The notes under the pieces: generated by a model
The model's database searches: none
Seen by the model: the letters and a program-made list of their open reading frames with translations, nothing else
What the model was told of the DNA's origin: nothing
Position numbers and translations under genes: made by a program
From: Bryobacterales bacterium
GTDB lineage: Bacteria; Cyanobacteriota; Vampirovibrionia; Obscuribacterales; Obscuribacteraceae
Direction of reading: 5' to 3'
Assembly (NCBI GenBank): GCA_903970295.1
Contig: CAJCHQ010000764.1
Location: forward strand, 1 to 6,123
DNA: 6,123 nucleotides
Shown: one piece after another, positions 1 to 5,972 of the stretch
How positions within the stretch are numbered: the stretch's first letter is position 1
Layout: each line of letters opens with the position of its first letter

Positions 1-70
1 GCTCCATGAGCTCTTGTGGCTCGGGACCCTCTTCCATTTTCACCCCCGCAATTTAGCCGGCGAACAAGTT

Positions 71-1780
71 TTACTTGTCTGTTTTGTCGCCGCCCTTGCC
101 GCTTTCTTTGTCGTTACTCTGGTCGTTACTCTTGTCGCTCCCTTTACCGGCTTGCTTGTCGTCAGGCTTATCGGTCTCTTTATCTTTATCTTTGCTCGAA
201 ATTATTTTGGCGGTTTGCTCGTCCATTGAGGCATCACGTTCACGACCGAGTCCTCGAAAGATCTTCGCTCGCAGCTGATAGGCACCAACCTCGGTATCAA
301 GAGGAACGCCAAACAAATATTTGTGCTGCAAGCCGACGAAAGCAATATTGCAGTCTGCGAGAGCTTTTTCGAAGTCTTTCTTGTCCGAGAGCGCTTCTGC
401 GCGCTTGAGTAGCAAGCGGGGATCTTCTGGACTTTGAGCCAGTCCCTCGTTGCAAACGTCAATTACTTTGTCGGTTTCATTCAGATTGTTGTAGTCGAAA
501 GCGGCTCCAATGTAGCCGTTCAGACGGTCTGACGAGAGATCGAAAGAAGAGACGATAGAGGTCAGACCCCTGGCTTTTCTCGGTTCGGCCGAATCTTTGT
601 CGTCGGATTCTTGCGAACGGGCGAAGCGGAGATAGTCTTCGGCCGCTTCGCGATACTTTTTCAAACCGTCTTTGTCTTTGGCAATGGCGAATAGATAGGC
701 GGCGTTATCCATGCCAAGTTGCGCGAGAAAATCATAGTCATCGATCGCTTTTTGATATTCTTCGGATGAATCGTATACGTGCGCCCGAACCGCGTACAGG
801 GAGCCGTCGAAGGGTCGAGCAGCGATATTTTTATTGGTCAATTCGAGAGCATCTTTATAGAGCGGGCGGGCTTTCGCCATTAGCTCGTCGCGCAAATCAC
901 CAGTTTGCATACTGGCTACAGCCTTCAAAGCCGCGGCCCGCATCAGTAACTGCACAGGCTCGCTGGCATTTGCGTAGAGGGTTTCAAACGACTGCAAATT
1001 AACGGGCAAATCATGAGCATCGGTTTCGATCTTGGCAGTTGCCACGGCCGGCTTTTTATCGGGAAGGGTAATGTGATCGCGCACCAATTCAATGGTCAGG
1101 GCTTTGTCGCCCCGTTTGACCTGCACCTTCACAGATGAACCTTTAGTGCCCCTCATCAACAAACGAATGCCTTCGTCATCGAGATCTTTCGCCTGCAATG
1201 AATCGACGGCGACAATCTCGTCACCCGCCTTGAGTCCCGCTTTCGCTGCCGGTCCGCCGGGCACCACCGACTCGATCTTGCCACCGCCAAGCGTGACACC
1301 GACAATTCCTTCGGTCAAAGCCGTCAATGTGTGAGCGTATTCTTTCTTCTTCGCCTCATCCGAGGCAATCGATTTCAACGCATCGAGCGAGAGTTTGCCG
1401 ACGCCGCCAGTTTTGTCCAGCCCGTACGCAAAGGCGTATTCGGAGCGGGCGTCGTCTAATTTACGATTCATCAAAAGCGCACGGGCGAGATAGTAGTGCG
1501 CCAGAGCGTTGTCTTTCAAATCCGTTTCTGTGCCGGTCGTCAAAGCCTTGAGGGCAGAAGTGTAATCACCATTGGAATACGCGCGAATCGCTTCGTTCAA
1601 GTTGGTCGATGCCAAACAATTTGGCACCCATAACGCGGCCGAGATTGCGATCAAAACAGAGAAAGACGTCAATTTCTGCAATGACTTAGCGGTTTTTCGC
1701 ACCCTGATCACCCATTTGCCAACAATCGACCTTGCAACAGTCTGCCCTATTGGCAGGTTTTTTGCTACTATGCCCCTCAT
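71..1780 (-). CDS. Exported TPR-PDZ-TPR protein with charged C-terminal tail
   Basis: Probably an envelope scaffold or protein-binding factor. No protease or other catalytic domain is visible. Numbered from the ATG at 1780 (569 aa): residues 37-53 form a hydrophobic core after a basic stretch, ending near PNCLA-S, a likely signal peptide or anchor. Residues about 60-125 are TPR-like helices (the NGDYTSALKAL and ALAHYYLARALL helices). Residues about 158-236 are a PDZ domain, with GIVGVTLGGG leading into GGPAAKAGLKAGDEIVAVD, the CtpA/HtrA-type carboxylate-binding and GLKAGD signatures. Residues about 320-527 are further TPRs, including the RAEALSDKKDFEKALADC helix pair. Residues 528-569 are a disordered Lys/Asp/Ser tail. 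The start is uncertain. ATG 1780 has no clear Shine-Dalgarno, GTG codons at 1711 and 1702 would give a more normal signal peptide, and the ATG at 1843 would overlap the divergent lipoprotein much more. The stop is TAA at 71-73. The fold calls are firm; the role is inference. Confidence 0.9.
   Translation of the reverse strand: MRGIVAKNLPIGQTVARSIVGKWVIRVRKTAKSLQKLTSFSVLIAISAALWVPNCLASTNLNEAIRAYSNGDYTSALKALTTGTETDLKDNALAHYYLARALLMNRKLDDARSEYAFAYGLDKTGGVGKLSLDALKSIASDEAKKKEYAHTLTALTEGIVGVTLGGGKIESVVPGGPAAKAGLKAGDEIVAVDSLQAKDLDDEGIRLLMRGTKGSSVKVQVKRGDKALTIELVRDHITLPDKKPAVATAKIETDAHDLPVNLQSFETLYANASEPVQLLMRAAALKAVASMQTGDLRDELMAKARPLYKDALELTNKNIAARPFDGSLYAVRAHVYDSSEEYQKAIDDYDFLAQLGMDNAAYLFAIAKDKDGLKKYREAAEDYLRFARSQESDDKDSAEPRKARGLTSIVSSFDLSSDRLNGYIGAAFDYNNLNETDKVIDVCNEGLAQSPEDPRLLLKRAEALSDKKDFEKALADCNIAFVGLQHKYLFGVPLDTEVGAYQLRAKIFRGLGRERDASMDEQTAKIISSKDKDKETDKPDDKQAGKGSDKSNDQSNDKESGKGGDKTDK
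111..146. repeat. Three 12-bp tandem repeat units inside the tail of the PDZ/TPR gene
   Basis: Units at 111-122, 123-134 and 135-146 follow the pattern TCGTTACTCTKG. The first two differ at one base and the third is degenerate. On the coding (minus) strand they encode the repeated Ser-Asn-Asp/Ser-Asp-Lys run of the disordered tail, so the tail probably grew by in-frame slippage in multiples of four codons. Confidence 0.6.
1738..1763 (+). terminator. Terminator-like hairpin plus T6 just before the lipoprotein start
   Basis: CTGCC (1742-1746) pairs with GGCAG (1752-1756) around the loop CTATT, and U.G, G.U and A-U pairs could extend the stem outward. Six T residues follow at 1758-1763. This is the form of a short Rho-independent terminator reading on the plus strand. 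It could stop transcription running antisense through the PDZ/TPR gene, or act as an attenuator or operator for the lipoprotein. The stem has only five strong pairs, so the call is tentative. Confidence 0.3.
1763..1771 (+). promoter_or_regulatory. Possible extended -10 box of the lipoprotein gene
   Basis: TG at 1763-1764, one base, then TACTAT at 1766-1771 matches the extended -10 form (TGnTAnnnT). No good -35 lies at the right distance; 1743-1748 is TGCCCT. A transcript from this box would begin near 1778-1779, essentially at the second ATG of the lipoprotein gene, which would make it leaderless. Low confidence, as it rests on a single box. Confidence 0.25.
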
Positions 1781-2384
1781 GCCGAGTCCAAAATTCTCAT
1801 CTCTTGCGCTGACCGCCGCCCTCTGCCTGGCAGCTTGCGGCATGCCCAGCCATCAAACTCCGGCAGAGCACAAGCAGGCAGCCGAAGCGATGAGAAACCC
1901 CGACAAAGTTTACGCCACGGTGCTGCAAGAAGCGACCGAGCTGCAAGGCAAGATTGTTGACGGGTGGTTTCGGGGAGAGGATTCACGCAGTTTGAAGTCC
2001 GGATACAGAGATTGCTCTGCCGCAACAAAGGCTCGCTTCGCCTGTGATTATGCTCGCATGATTAGCGAGAACAAAGAGGACATGGTCAATAACTGGAAGT
2101 CTTACATTCCCTACTCCAAGCGCGCAGATTTTGCTAGAAAATGGTGGAGCGACCAGGAACATTCGACAGATTTCGTCAAGCAGAATCATTGGCTGCAGAT
2201 CGTTTGGCTGCACGAGGCTTTGATGGACGGCAGCGAACTGTGGTGGCGGGCACTGGAAAAGCAGTTCCCTGGGGGCATTGACTCGACGGCCGCCCTCGCC
2301 CACGACGCCGAACAAGATATGGTGGGCAAATTCAAAGAAAACGAAAGCAGCCCAGCTCGCAGTTTCAGCGAGATGAGTCCGTAG
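1779..2384 (+). CDS. Small lipoprotein of unknown function
   Basis: From ATG 1779 this is a 201-aa protein. A short n-region (MPSPKF) and hydrophobic core are followed by the lipobox L17-A18-A19-C20 and then Gly21, a typical type II signal peptide. Gly at mature position 2 favours the outer membrane under the E. coli sorting rule. The mature part looks mostly helical, is rich in Trp and charged residues (WKSYIPY, ARKWWSDQ, GSELWWRALEKQF), and holds a cysteine pair, C79 and C89, nine residues apart, that could form a disulfide. I recognise no family. ATG 1770 is an alternative start adding three residues. Neither start has a good Shine-Dalgarno, and 1779 is chosen for its fit to the -10-like box. 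The gene is divergent from the PDZ/TPR gene, so the two envelope proteins may share control. Confidence 0.85.
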   Translation: MPSPKFSSLALTAALCLAACGMPSHQTPAEHKQAAEAMRNPDKVYATVLQEATELQGKIVDGWFRGEDSRSLKSGYRDCSAATKARFACDYARMISENKEDMVNNWKSYIPYSKRADFARKWWSDQEHSTDFVKQNHWLQIVWLHEALMDGSELWWRALEKQFPGGIDSTAALAHDAEQDMVGKFKENESSPARSFSEMSP

Positions 2385-2494
2385 AGATAAGCAGTACTTA
2401 GTCCAAAATGCCAATTGGTCCAGTTCTTTCAACCCAAGCGCAACAATACTTTCGGTACCCACCGGAGGTTTCGAAGATTCTTAGAGACCTCACT

Positions 2495-2526
2495 ACTTTG
2501 CGTTTTATGTTTTACTTCCGCAAAGT
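2495..2526. repeat. 8-bp perfect inverted repeat (hairpin) between convergent genes
   Basis: ACTTTGCG (2495-2502) and CGCAAAGT (2519-2526) are perfect complements around a 16-nt T-rich loop. It lies 110 nt after the lipoprotein stop and 65 nt after the GH2 stop on the other strand. No clear U-tract follows on either strand, so it may form part of the 3' end structure of either transcript but is not a textbook terminator. Confidence 0.4.
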
Positions 2527-2542
2527 CTACCAAAATTGCAAA

Positions 2543-2573
2543 TGCCGAGTGAACAGGAAATGCTCGCTCGGCA
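2543..2573 (-). terminator. Probable terminator of the GH2 gene (may work in both directions)
   Basis: TGCCGAG (2543-2549) pairs perfectly with CTCGGCA (2567-2573). The stem extends by a G.U, a G-C and an A-U pair to ten pairs around an 11-nt loop. Read on the minus strand, the hairpin begins about 18 nt after the GH2 stop and is followed by TTTGCAATTTTGG, a broken U-tract. On the plus strand the following CTTGCTTATGG is weaker. A terminator here would separate the two convergent genes. Confidence 0.55.
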
Positions 2574-2591
2574 CTTGCTTATGGTTAGCTT

Positions 2592-4580
2592 CTACATCCT
2601 TCCTTTAACGATGTGAAAAATGTCTGGCAGCGGCAACTTCGGCTCCCGTTCGATCGTGAACAGACCATTGATTTCGCCGCCATTCGGAGTTTCGACATCG
2701 GTGAATTGCGTCCAGCAGCGAATATTCGTCCGCCGGCGCAAAGCATGCCAGATCGAGCGAAAGCGCTCCCTAAAACCGTCTGCAGAATCGACATCAGAAT
2801 AACCCCAGCCGGCTGATTGGTTACCTGCGACCAATCGCGTGCCACCACATTCAGTGACACCCAGCGGTTTCTGTCTGCAGAGCTCGCTTAGTGTATCGCG
2901 CTCGGCATCGAGCAAGAGCCGGCGAGCTCCTGGTCGTTCGCTCGCCAAGAGGTGCTCTAAGTTCTCTTCAGAGAAGCGATTTGCGATCGACTCGCCGTTT
3001 TGATCGTAATCATGCACCGCCCAGATCGAGCTGGCTTTAACCATCTGCCAGCCATCGTTGCCAATTACCAGCGAATCGGGGTCTAGTGTGCGGGCGAGAT
3101 TGCACAGCATCGTCAAGAAATTCTGCTGTCGCAAAGCCGCCGGAGAGTAGCGTCCCCACGAGTCGAGAGCGCCAATATCAGCAGTTCCCCAGGATTCGTT
3201 GAGCACCACCCAAGCCATGCGGCAGGGATGATTGAAATCGCGCTCCACAGCCTCAGTCAGCAATTTGACGGTGGCGTTGACCATCTCGGCGCCGAATTTG
3301 TAAGCGCTGGGCAATTCTTCCCACACATGCAATCCCAAAATGTCAGCCCAGTAAAGAAGGCGCGGATGAGGAATGGCTTGATGAGCGCGTATGCCGTTGC
3401 AGCCGGTTAGTTTGATTTGCTCCACGTCATGACGTATAGCGGCATCGTCAGGAGGAGTCAAACCCGTATGTTTGAAGTACTGCTGATGGAGAAGCATATC
3501 GAGCTGAGCCGGCATTTTGTTGACCAACAAATCGCGCCCTTCGGTCCTCACTTCCTTTATCGCCGTATACGAATTAATGCTGTCAACAATTTCTTCACTC
3601 TCATTAATGAGCTGGAAGGAGGCATTGATGATCGGCGGCAACGGGCGCTCGCAATTTATGGGATCCCAAACTTTAGGTTCCCAGAGCAGGTATTCGCGTA
3701 CGTAGCCTTCGGAGGCGTCGGGAAGATGGTACGTGCGGGATAATTTACGTTCGTCGAGTGGATTGGGCAAATAAGTAATCAGATCATCCACTACAACTCG
3801 CCCCGCATAAAAATCGGCGGCATCGCCGGTTTGTCCGCTTACCTGCATCCTCACAGCAAGTTTGTAACCGGGCTGAATTGGCCCGTTGACTTTGATCGAA
3901 AAGCCAACAGTCAAATCAGAGACCGAAGTCGACCAGCGCAAGTCGGACAGGCAAACTTGCGGTACTCGCTCGATCCAGACAGACTGCCAGATACCGACGC
4001 GGGGAAGATACCAGATTTTCCACCCGCCTTCGACCCAGCTGTCTTTGCCCGATGGTTTCGTTTTGTCATGCACATCGTTGTCGACTTGCACTTCTATCCG
4101 TTGCTGACCACGTCTTTTCAACAGGCGAGTGATGTCTAAGCGAATGGGCGTGTAGCCTCCGACGTGATGCCCGGCAAAGCCGCCGTTGACGTACACAAAA
4201 CATTCGTGGTTGGCTGCACCAATATGCAGAAATACGCGCTCACCATTTTTGGCGGGGGCGATCGTAGCGAATCGACCGTAAAAAACGCGCCGGCATGTGT
4301 TGTGCCGAAGCAATCCACTTGCTAAAGTTTCGCGCGTGAAAGGCACATTGATTGTTTCAGTTCCCCAAGAAACATCGTTAACATCGTTGACGGTTGCCTC
4401 GGGATCTTCGACGAATTGCCAGGCTCCATCAAGCGCTTCGCAAACTTGCGACGCGCGGACAAAAGTCGGCCGCATATACTCGCAAATGTTCGGCGAATGC
4501 GGCGCGGAGCCGTCACTTTCTTTGCTTATATCAGGCATAGGTGCACGCACTTTGCGCTTGATGGTTCGGGAAGTTGACAT
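2592..4580 (-). CDS. Glycoside hydrolase family 2 (beta-galactosidase/beta-glucuronidase-like)
   Basis: A retaining beta-glycosidase of clan GH-A, 662 aa from ATG 4580. After a basic, probably flexible segment of about 35 residues come the jelly-roll sugar-binding domain (about 45-205; LDGAWQF, the Arg-Val-Phe-Leu-His strand, FVYVNGGFAGHHVGGYTP), an Ig-like domain (about 206-345) and the TIM barrel (about 347-660). In the barrel, NGIRAHQ precedes YWADILGLHVWEELPSAY. The acid/base is E462 in VVLNESWG, the nucleophile E577 in GVTECGG, and CWTQFTDVE...NGLF is the usual late barrel motif. All key residues are present, so it should be active. No signal peptide, so cytoplasmic. The start is set by GAGGA (4589-4585) four bases before the ATG; the in-frame ATG at 4646 would sit almost against the terminator upstream. 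Substrate (galactoside, glucuronide or mannoside) cannot be read from this. No sugar transporter or regulator is adjacent. Confidence 0.93.
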   Translation of the reverse strand: MSTSRTIKRKVRAPMPDISKESDGSAPHSPNICEYMRPTFVRASQVCEALDGAWQFVEDPEATVNDVNDVSWGTETINVPFTRETLASGLLRHNTCRRVFYGRFATIAPAKNGERVFLHIGAANHECFVYVNGGFAGHHVGGYTPIRLDITRLLKRRGQQRIEVQVDNDVHDKTKPSGKDSWVEGGWKIWYLPRVGIWQSVWIERVPQVCLSDLRWSTSVSDLTVGFSIKVNGPIQPGYKLAVRMQVSGQTGDAADFYAGRVVVDDLITYLPNPLDERKLSRTYHLPDASEGYVREYLLWEPKVWDPINCERPLPPIINASFQLINESEEIVDSINSYTAIKEVRTEGRDLLVNKMPAQLDMLLHQQYFKHTGLTPPDDAAIRHDVEQIKLTGCNGIRAHQAIPHPRLLYWADILGLHVWEELPSAYKFGAEMVNATVKLLTEAVERDFNHPCRMAWVVLNESWGTADIGALDSWGRYSPAALRQQNFLTMLCNLARTLDPDSLVIGNDGWQMVKASSIWAVHDYDQNGESIANRFSEENLEHLLASERPGARRLLLDAERDTLSELCRQKPLGVTECGGTRLVAGNQSAGWGYSDVDSADGFRERFRSIWHALRRRTNIRCWTQFTDVETPNGGEINGLFTIEREPKLPLPDIFHIVKGRM

Positions 4581-4584
4581 AGAT

Positions 4585-4596
4585 TCCTCGCGGAGG
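4585..4596 (-). promoter_or_regulatory. Shine-Dalgarno of the GH2 gene, inside a small hairpin
   Basis: On the minus strand GAGGA (4589-4585) lies four bases before ATG 4580 and decides that start. The bases just upstream, CCTC (4596-4593), can pair with GAGG (4589-4586) around a 3-nt loop, so the ribosome site could be partly masked. Four pairs is weak and may be chance. Confidence 0.5.
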
Positions 4597-4612
4597 TTGA
4601 GATTTTCGAGAG

Positions 4613-4634
4613 TCGCCGAACTGAAAAGCGGCGA
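4613..4634. repeat. 6-bp inverted repeat in the GH2 5' leader
   Basis: TCGCCG (4613-4618) and CGGCGA (4629-4634) are perfect complements around a 10-nt loop, between the upstream terminator and the GH2 start. It could be a leader hairpin or an operator half-site pair. Short, so possibly chance. Confidence 0.25.
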
Positions 4635-4650
4635 ATAAGCAGGCAAAAGC

Positions 4651-4695
4651 CAGACTGCGGACAGCGAATTGGATTCACTGCCCGCAGCATGTCTG
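4651..4695 (-). terminator. Strong hairpin terminator after the zinc-ribbon gene
   Basis: Arms 4655-4669 and 4673-4687 pair over 15 positions (13 Watson-Crick, two G.U) around a 3-nt loop. CAGA (4651-4654) and TCTG (4692-4695) add an outer stem across a small bulge. It begins within about 20 nt of the TGA of the minus-strand gene at 4705. The downstream minus-strand bases TCTGGCTTTTGCC are only moderately U-rich. It probably ends that transcript and makes the GH2 gene a separate unit. Confidence 0.65.
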
Positions 4696-4704
4696 TCTAA
4701 GCGA

Positions 4705-5613
4705 TCAACAATTCTCGTCCGGATAATTTGAGCAGTAGCTCAATTCATTCGGGGCGACGACAACTTTCCAACCGGCTGCTCGCAGGATTTTCGCGCTCCA
4801 TTCAGTCTGCAAAGTGAGTGGCAACGCTTTACCATCGGGAAGATAGCCAAGCATCGACTTTCTCGTCGCATCGTTGAAAGCTTGCAATGCCGCCGTCAGC
4901 TTTTGCGGGTCGGCGGTTGCGCGCGGAAACTGGGTCGGGGTTGGCACGCCACAATCTTTAGCCGCTTTGAAGAAAATTTTCTTGGCAGCAGCTAGAGTGA
5001 TTACATGCTTTGGAGGTTCGGGTGGCGGATTCAAAAGATCGTCTGGCCATCTCACCTCGAAACGAACGACTAAGCACTTCGGCTCTTTTGTATCGCTCGC
5101 TGCGTATCGACCTTCTAGCCTGAGCAGTTTGTTCTTCCCCGACAAAGTCGATTGAGTCATAACGAAATTGTCAGGAAATTTACGCAATACCAGTTTCACC
5201 GGCTCGGGTAGCATGTCAGCGAAAAGCGGCTGATCGGCAATCGGCGTTCCCTCTTTGACGACGCAAAGTTTTTGCTCGGGATCTTGCAAGTGAAACCACT
5301 GCACCCCGATATTGAAGCGCGTATAGGCCCTGTCGATCAGGTCGAGAGCGGTGATGTTGACATCCTGGCCGCTGGCCCTCACTGGGACATTGTTAGTTGG
5401 TTTGCGGTAGACGTGCATGTTGCTATCGAGAATGAGACTTTTCAGCAAACCGGCGGATTGCTCAGGAGCAACGATGTCGTGTCCGAGAAAATTGCCGCAG
5501 GTTCCACACCAGACTTTATTACCGTCGCGCAGCAGGCTGATGTAATCGATCGAAAGTGCATTCGCTGGCGGACAGAACCAGCAACGGAATGGTGGGCAGA
5601 TGGTGAGAAACAT
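4705..5613 (-). CDS. Unrecognised protein with N-terminal zinc-ribbon-like motif
   Basis: A 302-aa protein that I cannot assign to a family. Near the N-terminus C11-x2-C14 and C36-x2-C39 (CWFC and CGTC), 21 residues apart, form a treble-clef or zinc-ribbon-like metal site. Residues about 50-195 look strand-rich (IGVQWFHLQDPEQKLCVV, VKLVLRKFPDNFVMT, KCLVVRFEVRWP). A proline-rich linker (PPPEPP, about 195-202) leads to a helical C-terminal part of about 100 residues that ends in two more cysteines (SYC and ENC). There is no signal peptide or membrane segment, so it is probably cytoplasmic. The start ATG 5613 is supported by AAAGG (5626-5622) eight bases upstream. A hairpin terminator follows the stop. 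A nucleic-acid-binding or protein-binding role is possible from the zinc site, but that is a guess. Confidence 0.82.
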   Translation of the reverse strand: MFLTICPPFRCWFCPPANALSIDYISLLRDGNKVWCGTCGNFLGHDIVAPEQSAGLLKSLILDSNMHVYRKPTNNVPVRASGQDVNITALDLIDRAYTRFNIGVQWFHLQDPEQKLCVVKEGTPIADQPLFADMLPEPVKLVLRKFPDNFVMTQSTLSGKNKLLRLEGRYAASDTKEPKCLVVRFEVRWPDDLLNPPPEPPKHVITLAAAKKIFFKAAKDCGVPTPTQFPRATADPQKLTAALQAFNDATRKSMLGYLPDGKALPLTLQTEWSAKILRAAGWKVVVAPNELSYCSNYPDENC

Positions 5614-5627
5614 AGAAACAACCTTTC

Positions 5628-5654
5628 TTCGCCGTAGCGAATGCCCCGTAGGGC
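5628..5654 (-). promoter_or_regulatory. Tandem hairpins with cUACGg tetraloops in the 5' leader of the zinc-ribbon gene
   Basis: Read on the minus strand, GCCC (5654-5651), TACG, GGGC (5646-5643) is one hairpin. After one base, TTCGC (5641-5637), TACG, GCGAA (5632-5628) is a second. Both loops are UACG closed by C-G, the UNCG class known for exceptional stability. The second hairpin ends one base before the Shine-Dalgarno AAAGG, so the pair sits where it could affect ribosome loading or protect the mRNA 5' end. The structure is seen directly; the function is inference. Confidence 0.5.
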
Positions 5655-5970
5655 TAGATGTGCCTCATTTCTCAGCAAAAGCGAACAAACCACATTGCCA
5701 AAAATTTCATCAGGTATTGCAACCGACGGCCGTGACCGCAGTTGAACTTGAGATGAAATGACTACATTTGGTTAATTGCGAAGTGTTTCTATCGGAAGAG
5801 AAGTGAAGCGATTCACACTAACAAATTGCCGCCTCAAAAGTCCGCCTGTTCGGCACATCAGACAAGACTTATGTTCGCGTGAACTGAGACACGGACAACG
5901 CTGAGAGAGCATAAGTGGCCTGCTCTTCGTAACAGTCGCACCTTGCCGACACTCGCAAGCTGGGTCTATA
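5655..5970. other. Intergenic stretch without a convincing gene
   Basis: All frames are short or carry no recognisable protein. It should contain the promoter of the minus-strand zinc-ribbon gene, but I find no good -35/-10 pair. Visible structure: ATTTCATC (5704-5711) and GATGAAAT (5752-5759) form an 8-bp inverted repeat around a 40-nt spacer that contains CAAC/GTTG and the 8-bp palindrome ACGGCCGT (5726-5733). There is also a small GTGAA/TTCAC stem with a GCGA loop (5803-5816). No tRNA-like pattern is seen. Confidence 0.5.
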
Positions 5971-5972
5971 CG
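5943..5972 (+). promoter_or_regulatory. Weak promoter candidate for the right-edge ORF
   Basis: TTGCCG (5943-5948) and TATACG (5967-5972) are separated by 18 bp, each matching the sigma-70 consensus at four of six positions. Transcription would begin near 5979, giving a leader of about 30 nt to ATG 6010. Low confidence because matches of this quality are common. Confidence 0.25.

Noticed and set aside
49..61. A 13-bp identical string (CAATTTAGCCGGC) at 49-61 and 6040-6052, as possible direct repeats flanking an inserted element.
   Set aside because: One shared 13-mer in 6 kb is close to chance expectation (about 0.3 expected), there is no integrase or transposase, and the second copy is inside a possible ORF.
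64..78. Small palindrome ACAAGT-TTT-ACTTGT over the stop codon of the PDZ/TPR gene, as a terminator.
   Set aside because: Only six weak pairs and no U-tract after it on the minus strand.
16..408. Plus-strand 130-codon ORF rich in Arg, Cys and Phe.
   Set aside because: It is antisense to the Lys/Asp tail of the PDZ/TPR gene; its odd composition is the complement of that tail.
1610..1622. Cys in VPNC at the end of the PDZ/TPR signal peptide as a lipobox.
   Set aside because: The residue after Cys is Leu and position -1 is Asn, unlike normal lipoboxes; signal peptidase I cleavage after CLA fits better.
1572..1778. Upstream extension of the lipoprotein ORF to the ATG at 1572.
   Set aside because: The added region is antisense to the PDZ/TPR gene and would bury the lipobox signal peptide in the middle of the protein.
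2408..2608. Plus-strand 66-codon ORF in the convergent intergenic region.
   Set aside because: No Shine-Dalgarno, composition unlike the neighbours, and it runs across both hairpins and the GH2 stop.
4297..4638. Plus-strand 113-codon ORF.
   Set aside because: Antisense shadow of the conserved GH2 N-terminal domain.
5272..5637. Plus-strand 121-codon ORF.
   Set aside because: Antisense to the zinc-ribbon gene, with no start signal and no recognisable family.
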